DNA of 64,000 nucleotides, from NCBI GenBank assembly GCA_000750105.3, contig JPHH03000068.1:1-64000 (forward strand), read 5' to 3'. The notes below the pieces were generated by a model that was given only the letters and a program-made list of their open reading frames with translations, made no database searches and had not been told where the DNA came from. Origin of the DNA: Tolypocladium sp. Sup5 PDA-1 (Eukaryota > Ascomycota > Sordariomycetes > Hypocreales > Ophiocordycipitaceae). Position numbers and translations under genes: made by a program. Below are positions 1 through 10,384 of this stretch, piece by piece; the stretch's first letter is position 1, and the number at the start of each line of letters is the position of its first letter.

Positions 1-49
1 ATCATGGGTGGGGCGCAGGTTTGTATGGTAAAGATTTCAAGGTCTACCT

Positions 50-2650
50 TGCCTTTGCCTCGCAGCTATGATAGGAAGTATTTATATTCTATTCCTGTCT
101 CTTTATCTTTAAGCTCGATTAGTATCTTACGCCGTATAATATATTCTTTAGTATAGGGTAGAGACTTTAAGTCGACGATACGGCCTTAGGGCGCTACTTC
201 TAAGTAGCGCCTTTCCCTTAACCGACGGACTGGATTAGCGGCGCTTAGGGTAGCGGTCGTCGACTGCGTTTGGCTATAGACTGCCGAAGGGACTAGGTTC
301 GGCTAGGGTCTATCTCGTCACGGCGCGTTATTTATGGCTGGTGGTTATCTCGCTTCTCGATAAGGGTAGGTTATATCCTATTAACTACCGGTATAGGCGC
401 TCGTCCCCTTGTATTTAGCTTCCGACCCGATAATGCCTGTATTTAGGATAAGTCTCGCTCTATTTATCCTTATTTTTCGCGTCGCGATTCTTTATTTATA
501 TCGTCGCGAGCTATAGGGCTACGCTCCGGTAATGGAGTCCGATACGCCTTATCTCGCTCTATATTAGACGTAGAGCTTGCGGCTAGGTATAATAAAGGTA
601 GTGGGTGTTAATTATCTAATATAGCTAGATCGGCAGCGTGCTCTAGTAGACGCGTCTATAGCTCCGCGGGTCGATAGTATTCTGTGTTTTTCGTCGCCGC
701 TGCTTTAACTAACCGCTTGGCCTCCGTTAACTATATGCTATAGGAATAATCGTTTTGGCTACCTAATGCCTTCTTGCATTAGCTTTCTACTTACTCGATA
801 ACGCTTTTATCGATTGCCTTAGCAAGGCTCTTTAGCGCTTGCCTATTATTAAGAGTAGGATTCTCGGCGATTTCTAGTATGTCTCGAACGAGCCGCCTAT
901 ATAGGTCCTGTATTAGAGACGAGATAGCTAGTTTACTCACGGGCAAGCATCGATCTAATATTAGCATAGTCTACTAGGGGTAGAAAGCAAGTCCGATAAA
1001 ATCTATAACGATACGAAGAAGGCCGATCTATACCCCCTAGACGAACCGTTTAACGTACGCGCTTTTTACCTTCGCTTTAGGATCTAGTATTATATCTAAG
1101 AACGCCCTCGCCGTAGGGTTCTTCTACTCGTCGATATTCTCCTAGATAAAGTCTAGTACCCCCCGTTCGAGCTAAATAGACCGCCTCTTTGCCCTCTCTA
1201 TCTCTATCTCTCTACCGCTAGCCTATAGTATAGATAGTCGTCGTAGCTACGTAACCAGGTCCTCTCGAATTAGGGGCTTATTTATCCTTCGTTAGTCGAA
1301 AATCGCGGTTAGGTTTCGATTTAGCTATATCGCAATATACGTTATAACCTACGTTATTATATGCCCGTCGTCTTTGCTTATCTAAAGGAGCTTTCTAACG
1401 TTAGGGAACGAGATGTCTAGGCGGTTAGCTAAGAACTAGTATAACGTGCGATACTCCTCGTTGTTATAGGCCTAGAGGAACCCCGCGCGACGCTATAGCC
1501 CCCCGTGTCCCTAGTCTCCCTCTAACTTCTCCTTCCTTAATAGATAAAAGCATTATTATAGGTAGACGGATCGGTCGCCTTCGTGTTTAATATCTAGAAG
1601 AGCCGCTAACCTATCCTAATCCGCCGCCTGAACCTTACTAACGGCATCTCTAGGTAGCTTCTAGAGGGTCTCTATAACGAGATTAAACGTAGCGAACTAG
1701 TACTTAAGCTAGAAAGTCAGCTTTCTATTAGCGACGGTTATGCGATAAGGCGGCCCTTATATTATCGACCTAGCGGCTCGCTATCTACTCCTAGGTAGAG
1801 ATACTAAAGTAGCCCCGGCCGATAGCCGTCTCGCTCTAGCGGGTAATTATATTCTTCTATCTTCTGTTATTCTATAGGGTAATTAAGCGTCTAATAGGGA
1901 ACTAACGAGCGGCTTGTAGTTATAGAATATTAATTATTTAGCTCTCTACCTTGTCTTTCTTCCTATAGAATAGCTAGCCATCTTGCTAGGATGCTATAAT
2001 TAGTTATATCTAGATCTAGCCGTGGCTATCTAGCAATAATAGGATACTACGGTTTACGCGTAGCTTAGTGCTAAGCATTACTAAGAGTATTTCTAGTAGT
2101 AGGTAAGTAGCTACCGATATCCGCTATCGTAATTATACTCGTGTTCCCTTACCTCTATTATAGAACTCGTAAGTCTACTAGAGATCGTCGTTGCCGGAAC
2201 CGGTCTACTTAATATACTCTTTTAGTGCGGCCACCTAGTACTGCCCCGCTATAAGCTCTAGCTATTTATCCTTGTTTACCTCCCGCTAGTCTTTAAATAA
2301 GAGCGGCTTATCGACGCGGTTGCCGGGCCGTACGGGCTGCCGTTTCGACTCTAAATGCTGCTTTATCCGGCTCATAGCTTGCGGGCTATAGAGCACGAGC
2401 AGGTGGTTTTCCGCCGAATTGCGCGCTAACCCCCCCTTTTTAAAGGCGTAGCAGAGGCTTAGGATATGCTGGCGATCTAGCTGCCTATTTTAGCCGATTC
2501 TCCACGTAGAAGTAAGAGCTTCTACCGGAAGTTTGGCTATCGCGAGAAGGTATAGTCATACTTACTCCCGAAGAGACTCGGCGTCTTTTAAACCGCTATA
2601 TAAGGCATTACTCTTATTATCGTCTTTCGTAGGTTTGCGCGGCCGCTTTC
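50..2650 (-). pseudogene. RIP-eroded coding relic, family not recognised
   Basis: Read on the minus strand this stretch gives protein-like segments broken by TAG and TAA, for example a helical run containing AKAIDKSVIE near 795-825 and a basic run RPGNRVDKPLLFKD near 2290-2345. TpA is very common and CpA/TpG rare while CpG remains, which is the usual mark of RIP on a repeated sequence. The likely 5' end lies near 2.65 kb. I do not recognise the family; a transposon-borne or subtelomeric multicopy gene is possible. The left end is cut by the window. Confidence 0.4.
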
Positions 2651-3028
2651 TCGCCGGCGCACTATATATGGTTTTGCTCGAGGTATGCTTTATCTTATTT
2701 ATAATATACTAGATAACCCCGTGTCGTGTCCTGGATTCTAACGTAAGTATTTGGGTAGGAGACTAAGTAAGTTAAGTCCCGCGGGAAAAAAAACACGACT
2801 AGAATATAGGCTAACTAACGCCTAATATAATCTCCTAGGGAGATATCTCGTTGCGATACCTAGTTATGCCAGGGGCCCCTAGTCCCTGCGTATGCTAAGC
2901 TAAATTAGTAGTACGCTATACTACGTCGATAACCTTAGAACCTAGGTAATAGGGGGAGAACTTATGAAAATATTTTACCTAAAGGGGTAAGAGCTCTAGC
3001 AAACCCTAGTCCCTTATATTGCCTTACG

Positions 3029-3566
3029 TTTCGCCCCTAGGGGCGAAAATTCAGTAACGTTTAGTTAGCACTCCCGGCTCCTCTATATCGAAGAGGTTAT
3101 AGTTTCGCCCCTAGGGGCTAAACTATACTCTTACACTAGTTTCTACTCTCCCTTTATATTTTCGCCCCCGGGGGCGAAACCATATATACTCTCTCTATAC
3201 TCTACTATCCTTTATATTTCGCCCCCGGGGGCAAAATAATATATACTCTCTCTATACTCTACTATCCTTTATATTTCGCCCCCGGGGGCGAAACCACATA
3301 TACTTACTCTACACGCTGCTATCCTTTATATTTCGCTCCCGGGGGCGAAACTAGCTAACGGTGACCTTGCGCCCTGTGCTTTACTACATAGCTTTATAAT
3401 AGTTAATAGTGATGCTTAATGATGATAATGCTTAATAATGATAATAGATACGAACTATAAATAGATATAGCGAATAGATTAGATAATTCTATTATAATAT
3501 AAGCTTGAGCGTAATAATAATAATTTCTACGTAAACCGTAGACGAGTTTCGCCCCCGGGGGCCAAA
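3029..3566. repeat. Array of 20-bp GC-rich palindromes, partly 57-bp phased
   Basis: Seven near-copies of the palindrome TTTCGCCCCCGGGGGCGAAA (or the variant with CCTAGG at its centre) start at 3029, 3103, 3160, 3217, 3274, 3331 and 3547. The five from 3103 to 3331 are spaced by exactly 57 bp; the spacer between them is a Tyr-rich looking CT/AT tract (ctctctatactctactatcc-like) and is itself repeated, so this is a 57-bp tandem repeat with a palindromic core. Copies at 3029, 3160 and 3274 are perfect over 20 nt; the others carry one or two changes in one arm. It lies between two diverged repeats, with no coding potential seen. Confidence 0.85.
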
Positions 3567-3723
3567 CTCTGCCCTCCTCTACTAAGCCTACCCGGAACCC
3601 TAAACACCGGAACGCCCCTAATAATAGCCTATCTTCTATTATATATTACTCTCCTATATTACTAAAACGCTACCTTTAGACTAGCGAGAAAGGTTGCCCT
3701 AGAAGCTAGAACTCGCTCGATAC

Positions 3724-3795
3724 CTAAGACTCGCCTAACGTCTAAGACTCGCCTAATGTCTAAGACTCGCCCGATATCTAAGACTCGCCCGATAT
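3724..3795. repeat. 18-bp tandem repeat, four units
   Basis: Four head-to-tail 18-bp units begin at 3724, 3742, 3760 and 3778. The first two read ctaagactcgcctaacgt and its one-base variant; the last two are ctaagactcgcccgatat. A decayed fifth unit follows. It sits just outside the 3' end of the helicase relic. Confidence 0.8.
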
Positions 3796-3849
3796 CTAAG
3801 GCTTACTAACCGCCGTCGGGCTTAGACCTTATCGCTTACTATCGAAGAA

Positions 3850-6800
3850 ATCAAGTATTAAAGTATACCCTCGATTAGGCTATGCTACCCGCTACGCAAG
3901 CTCGGCTAAGACGAGCGCCGCGATATAGTTTACCTAGATATATAGCTCGCCCCCGAGAGAGGCCGTGCCGCTAAGCCAGAGTATATAGGGCTCGACCTAA
4001 TAGAACGTCTAACTAAAGTACTTCTCGAACCACTTCGTGCGCCCTAGCCAGCAGAAGGCGCCGTAGTAGAGCAGTATAACTATATCGGGGAACCGATACG
4101 CCGTTAACCCTTCCGCCTTAGCCGCCTCCTAGTCCGCTAGCTAGTAGATCGACTACGGCTAGTAGCACTTCTAGTAGGCGGCGTAGTCCTCTATCTATAG
4201 CTTCTTCTCCGCCTTACGTATCTATAGCGCCGTCGTCTTCGCCCTAATCCAGTGCCAGCGCCGCGAGCATGCCGTCGGCGCGTGCTCGAATGGCCTCCCC
4301 TCCGCCTAGTAGTAGAGGCAATAGCCTACCATCGTCTCGAGGTCCCTCTTATACCGGCTCAGTTCCTCGTCGCAGACCCTAGCCTACTGGAGCACTTCGC
4401 CGGGACTGGTATACTCTATCTCTACGGCCGGGGGGGCCTCGTCGCCCGCCTCGTCGCCCTCGCCCTCGCCCGCCTCCGTTATTACGGTAGCCCGCGGTAG
4501 GTAGAACTCGAGATCGGCTAGCTAGCCCTTGACCTAGTATCGTAGATAGACGCCGTAGAGCTCGTCTCCCTCTATATACTACCGCTAGTCCCGCCTCGCG
4601 TCGAGGAACTAGCTTATAACGGCGCGCGAGTAGTACTACTACGTAAGGTATAGCTATATAGACTCCTCGTCCGCGCTTAGCTACCGCCGCCGGTTAGGCC
4701 CCGGCCCTAGCCCCGACGGTTCCTAGGCGGCGCTAAGTAGGGTAATAGATTCCGCTAGCCTGCTATCCCGGCCCGCCCTGCTAGTCTCCTACGAGAAGTT
4801 AGTTATTAGCCTCGGGGCGCCGATATAGATAACCTATCGTATATAAGGGTAGTCGAAGCCGACGCTAAGCGCCGAGGTAGCTACGATAGCGGGCGAGACC
4901 GAACCCGCGAGCTACTAGTCGATAATCGCTGCTTTTTCCTCCTCTATGCCGGAATCGCCTATATATGCTAGGCAACCCCCTAGCAGAGCGGCCAGCTCCG
5001 CTATAAGACCCTTAGTTAGGCAATAGAGGATAATCCTATCCCGATCGCTCTCGAAGAGGTCCTTCCGGGACTAGCGCGTCTAGATAAGGCGGGCTACCCT
5101 CTTATATAGAGAGCCCAAGTGCCGCTCGCGACGAACGATATACTAGATATTAGGCCGGTTAATTAACTCTCGGACTACCCGTAGCCGCACGAGCTTATTA
5201 TACTCGATAAAGGTCTCCTCGAAGGCTAGCGGTAGCGTCGCCGTTAGCTAGACCGTTTATATCTAGACGCGACGCACGAACTAGCCTAGCTAGGATATGC
5301 ACTATCGGTAGTCGCTTGCCGTGATAGTTAGGTGGCACTCATCGACGATGATACGATCGAGCCGCTACCGGTCCTCGAGCCGCGTGACGAACTTAAGGAA
5401 GCCTTCCGTATAGGCGGCCTCGGCCGTAACGATAACGAGCGGCGCTAACTTAGTTAAGCCCGGCGACTACACGAGGTACTTTATATCTATATTACCGAGG
5501 CGGACGAGTATATTACTACGCAGGGCTACCGTAGGCAGGACTAAGATAGTTATCCCGGCGCCCTCGAGCGCGGCGGCGACTATAACGATTAGCGTCTTAC
5601 TAGAGCCTATCGCGAGCACGACAACGACCTATTCGGCTAGGTAAGGGCCTATAGTCGCTAGCATAGCCTCTCGCTACCCGGGTTAGCGTAACTATAGCTC
5701 TAGGTCGTTGTATAACTAGCGGGCTACCGCGACGAGGCCGTCCTCCTTCCGGGTTAGCCGTTAACGGAACCGCATCTTCTTATAGGCACTAGGGATTAAG
5801 ACTATGCCGCCGTCTAGCAATGCCTCCTACGTCCGAGGCCGCTTGCCCTAGAGGAGGAGCCAGTCAACCCCGAATAGGTTCCGCTAGCTCTCCGAGGCCC
5901 GGTAGGCGTAGTGCAGTAGTATACTTATTATAAGCGTCGTCGAGCTAGCGTAGGCGTAGTTAAACGTGCGGAAGCTATAGTTGCTTACCTTGGCTATAAA
6001 TACGAGATCCGCCTCGTCCTCGACCTCCTCCGCTATATTAATATCCTCTAGGTCGAAGTTAGCCCGCTCCTTAGTACTAAACTTATCCTTCGTAATAGTA
6101 GCGGCCGCCTAGCGCTACTATACTACCTAGAACTATAGCACCTCGGCGCGCGCATATGCCTAGCAGAGGCATAACGAGACGGCGCTATCTTTCTAGACCT
6201 CGCCGTCTAGCTTCGACTATAGGTACGGCGATAGTAGCGCACCGGGTTTACCCTAGTAGAGGAAGATCTAGCGGAGCGGCTATACTAGGGCTAGGAACGT
6301 TAAGAGTAGATCGCCTACCGCCCGGGGCAAGAAGCGGATATTATCCTTCTTATCCCTAGTCTACTCTAGGCTTTTATAGTACCTCACGTATAGCATAACC
6401 GTTTTCTCCTATAGTAGGATACCCCGACGCCGACCCGTGTTAGAGTAGGTGACCGATAGTAGCTCGGGCGCTCGTAGAGGGGGATATAGTAAAACGTAGA
6501 CGAGCGTTACTATCCGCCTTAGGAATTCTTACACGTACGCCTCGTAGACGGCCATGGCCTTACGGCAAAGTCTCGTCCCGCCGCCGCCGCCGCCGCCGTC
6601 CCTACGTACGAAGACCTGTCGTAAGCCCGCCCTACCCTCGATTTGCTAGAGCAGGGCATACTGCGTGCTGTCTAGGATCTCGGCGTTCCTCTTATCCGTT
6701 AGCCACGAACCGCTATAGTCCTCGAGGTCTAGGTCGTCGTGTAGCCTCTACGACTCGATCGGGGCTACGTCGTCTCTCGCCCCGAGCAATAGCTCGTCGT

Positions 6801-8610
6801 GCAAGAGCGCGTGCGCCTAGCGGTATTCCGACGCGAGCAGGTGCGAGACCTACTCCATATACAGCGTCGTCCCTAGGTAGCTAATCGATTAGCTATCGAG
6901 GGACTAGCGCGCCTAGTTCCTAGCGATCGCGGTCTTAGCGACGGCGCTAAGGTAGAGCCGCTACTATAGGATATAACCGAACGGGGTCTCTGCCATCTAC
7001 TAGAAGTACTTCCTATATAGCTTCTATAGGAGCTCCGGAATACCGTCCTCGTCGTCCTGCCTCTAGAAGCAAACAAAGTCGAACAGCACGAGCTAGGCGG
7101 TCTAGATAAGCGTAGATAATCTATTATTATAGTTTCCCGGCTCGTGCTAGATGCCTCGTTTCTGCTCTAGCTAAGCACGGCCGTCCCCCTGCCCCTTATC
7201 CCTCCTCTTCCTATCACTACCCTATATAGGCGTCGTCTAGCTAAGCATAGCGCAGAAGCTTAGTACCGGGGATCGGAATAATACGCTCCTGACCGTCTAG
7301 TAGATAAGGGCGACGTAAAAGTTATAGATAGCGTACTTAAGCTTCGCGTCGTCGTCGCGCTCGTCCTCGTCTCCCTCTACCTTCGGCTCCTTCTTCTTAT
7401 CCTCCTAGTCTCTTAGGGCGCGGATAATCTCCTCTATAGCTAGCTACTACCGGCGTATCGGTTCGATTATATCCCGCGGTACCGCCTAGTCCGGCTTCTA
7501 TCGGGTAAAGTAGCCGTCCTCGCGGAACACGACCCGATAGTAGTACGCGAGGAGCTACTTTATCCTCGTAAAGTACGATACTAGCGTCGACTCGTTCTTA
7601 AAGCTACGGAACCCGTTATCCCTGCCCTTCCTCGGTACGCTAGTAGTAAAGTCGCTTAGGGTCTTAGCGCGTTACTGCGTTATCTTTCGATCGACGGACC
7701 GATTACTATAGAGGCTATACGCGTCCCTAAAGAGGGCCTTAGCTACGACGACGATACGGGCGAGATCGAGGTCCTCCTCCCTAGCCTCCTCCTCCCCCTC
7801 CTCCTCCTCGTGCTACTGCGGCGTGAGTTTGCTTCTTAGCGGCGGCGGCGGCGGCGGCGGCGGTAGCCTATACGATAATACGATCTTGGTATCCCGGAGC
7901 CCGCGTAGGTGGTTAGGGAAGCTAGTATTGCTAAGCCACGCTTCTCGGTCTACCCGACCGTCCCCGACGTCCTATACGGTAGCGGCTTTCTCGTCTAGGT
8001 CGCGTGCCGCCCGCTTTAAGTCCTCCTATAACCTATCGAATAGCTTCCCTTCCTCCTTAGTACTCGGCTACGTTAGGAGCCCGAGCGGCACTATAACGGC
8101 TACCCTTAGCGCGCCTAATAATAATAGTAGCTACTCGTCCTCCCGGTCCTACGCGACGATAAAGTAGTTAACTAGGTTACTAGCCGTGAAGTATGTCTAG
8201 AGCTTGCACGGCCGCTATAGGGGCGCGCTATGCATATGCTGCGAGGCCTTCTTCCCGTACCTCGGCATATGGTCGTGTATCTTAGCTAGCCGCCGTATAT
8301 AGTAGTCGTAGTCGTCACCGTCGCACCTATAGCGGTAGCCGGCGAACGTAGCGAGTCCCTCGATTAGCCTATATAGTCGCGCTCGGTCAGGCCTCTACTA
8401 TCGTAGCTCGTCTACTAGGCGTAGGTCATAGCTCGATAGGAGCTCGGTCGTCGCCCTTAGCTTATCGCCCTTTATACGGTGCGGCTCGGCCCGTAGATAG
8501 CTAACCTAGCTTATCGCCTTAGGGAGCAGACATATCCTACACGACCGATAGACTACGACCTAATAGTCCGGGTTATAGATAAAGTTATCGAGCCCTATCG
8601 TGCACGATAT
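3850..8610 (-). pseudogene. Telomere-linked RecQ-type helicase relic (TLH-like)
   Basis: On the minus strand the order of parts is that of fungal telomere-linked helicases. The N-terminal region (about 8.6-8.1 kb) has NPDY and paired-Cys segments like the zinc-finger-like domain of that family. Walker A reads AIGSSKTL near 5594-5622 (expected GSGKT), motif II is IIVDECH near 5332-5350, motif III LTATLP at 5230-5247, then INRPNI near 5.15 kb and motif V/VI text ATSALSVGFDYP near 4.85 kb. Many Trp and Gln codons are TAG/TAA, so no full frame survives. Such genes normally sit next to telomeres and their function is poorly known; here it is dead. GCC/GGC trinucleotide runs occur at 6577-6600 and 7843-7866. 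Confidence 0.8.
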
Positions 8611-8625
8611 AAAATAGAAAATTAT

Positions 8626-8765
8626 ATACTCCCGATCGATCGATCGATTAGTCGATTAACTAATATCGAATCGAATCGAATTAATTAATTAAGTTAGTCG
8701 GTTAGTTTAGTCGGTCTAAATAGTTAGTTAGTTAGTTAGTCCCTCCGTCCGTCTATCCGTCTATA
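8626..8765. repeat. Simple tetranucleotide-type repeats
   Basis: Short runs of GATC, CGAAT/AATT and TTAG/TTAGT-like units follow each other just upstream of the helicase relic's 5' end. No gene is seen between here and the hairpin at 9074; the stretch 8766-9073 has no recognisable feature. Confidence 0.6.
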
Positions 8766-9073
8766 GCAGCGTCGGCGGAACCAGGGAAGCCAGCCGGCTG
8801 GCCGACCGACTAATAAGCGGCGACTCTTATACTCGAATCCTCTTACGCTTGCACCCGCGAAAACGCGCCTCTACCGTGGGCATATCACTCAACGCGCCAT
8901 TTTCGCGGCGCGGGGTACGGACCGGGGTCGCCTCTTAGAGTGTAAGGGGCCTATCTCATCACTAGTAGGATACTATACCTATAATATACGATCCTAAGAT
9001 ATACTAAAGCCCGCTCTCGCGAATATAATATAGTAAGGTATTTTATTTCGCGATATAATACTATCGAGCTAAG

Positions 9074-9143
9074 GCTATTCGAGGGTAACTTTCGGGAGAT
9101 ATATCTAGAGTATTATATCTCCCGAAAGTTACCCTCGAATAGC
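9074..9143. repeat. Perfect 30-nt inverted repeat next to LTR
   Basis: Arms 9074-9103 and 9114-9143 are exact reverse complements over 30 nt with a 10-nt loop (tctagagtat). The right arm ends at the base before the retrotransposon LTR, so the element either inserted at the foot of an existing hairpin or the hairpin formed with the insertion. Neither arm shows scattered differences, in contrast to the RIP-altered surroundings. Confidence 0.85.
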
Positions 9144-9595
9144 TATAACGGTTTAGGTTCCCAAGGGATAAACCGGAGGTTTATGTTAGCAGGTAGGTCA
9201 GGGCGTAGCCGTTAAATAGTCTTGTCACGATAGTGATAGATCGGATATCCTAGATAGTAGATCGTAACTAAAGGGTTTAAAGTAATATAAGTGTATCTAT
9301 ATTAGAATAATGTATTGAAAGCTAGCGAGGTATCTATGCTATAGTAAGGAAATTAGGGGGTCCTATATACTAGTCGTGATCCCTTGGATTACCGAGGATC
9401 GCTTAGATTATAACTATAATCTAGTCGCGACTAATAAGCCGGATCGCATAGGCTCACCTAGATTATCTACATGATCCTAGTGATCCTATCGCTCCTGCGC
9501 CCATTAGTCCGTCGTGCCGACCATTATTCCATGTAGCCTGCAGTAGCGCCTGCATAGCCGGCCCATCCCGTGGCCCGTTAGCCTAGGTCGTAACA
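9144..9595 (-). repeat. 3' LTR of chromovirus (element orientation)
   Basis: About 452 bp, aligned over its whole length with 16680-17144. It begins TATAACGG where the other copy has TGTGATGG, and ends at ...GTCGTAACA. Over the first ~220 bp every difference from the other copy that I can read is a transition of RIP type, mostly G to A in this copy. Confidence 0.85.
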
Positions 9596-9881
9596 CGATA
9601 TCCCCTCTCCTAACGGTCTTGTCCCTAAGACCTAGCCTTGTAATATCCTAACTAACGTATAAATACCCTGCGTGCGCCCGCATTTATAGGTACGGCGGCC
9701 TATTCCTATAATATTCTAAAATGTCCTGCTAATACTATATTAAGCCGCGTTTCTAGGCCGAGAACTCGTTTATCGAAGAAATCCGAGTAGCGTTCGAACC
9801 TTTTTGCTTTAATTAATGAAATAGGCGAGGTCGTGATACCTTATTCTTTTTATGCCTATAAGGGCTTTGTTTATAAAATAA

Positions 9882-10382
9882 TTGAGGGTGTCTTATAATA
9901 TGGAGAGTATGTCTATCGGGGAAAATCGTGCGATAGCATGGGAATTTCGGTTTCTGCTGGTTTATCCCTCGTTGTGCTCCCGTGTATTTTTTTTTTTTTT
10001 CTCTCTAATCCTAGTCCTAGCGAGTTGCCTGATTGCCGAGAAGCGTCGTATCGAATACGAGGAGGAGGCAACCAAGGAGGCGCTCCTTCTTTTATAGCGG
10101 GATCTCTAGGAGAAGCTTACGCGGTTAGCCCGTCTACGTAAGTAGAAGAAAGCTATAGTGACCCGGGGTTATGAAATGATTCGTAAGGGCATGAGATCGC
10201 TGGATAAGTTAGAGGAGCGAGATCGTGAAGAGTCTAAGGCCACGATCGACGTTTAGTCAGCGGGTAGCCTTGATACTATTGACTAGAACGCTATTGGGTT
10301 ATTGGAGGACTATATTACTCTAAATTTAGGTGCTGCTAGCGGAACTGTCGCAATAGCGGCCAGCAGTTCGTTAAGTATTTAA
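9882..10382 (+). pseudogene. Antisense accessory ORF relic in chromovirus
   Basis: Running against pol, this strand has a coherent protein relic rich in Arg, Lys and Glu: segments such as AEKRRIEYEEEATKEALLL, TRGYEMIRKGMRSLDKLEE and ASGTVAIAASSSLSI, with only RIP-type stops between them. The highly charged part looks like a coiled coil. It ends at 10382 and meets or overlaps the 3' end of the pol frame tail to tail. I recall similar long coiled-coil ORFs of unknown role in related fungal gypsy elements; the function is unknown. Confidence 0.55.
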
Positions 10383-10384
10383 TA

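Noticed and set aside
3103..3350. CRISPR-like array (regular 57-bp repeats)
   Set aside because: The spacers are themselves repeated, there are no cas genes, and the organism is eukaryotic.
6156..6359. Short ORFs on the plus strand over the helicase relic
   Set aside because: They are antisense to a region with recognisable helicase text on the minus strand.
7823..8167. 114-codon ORF with a poly-Gly run
   Set aside because: It comes from a GGC repeat antisense to the helicase relic and starts at a non-conserved codon.
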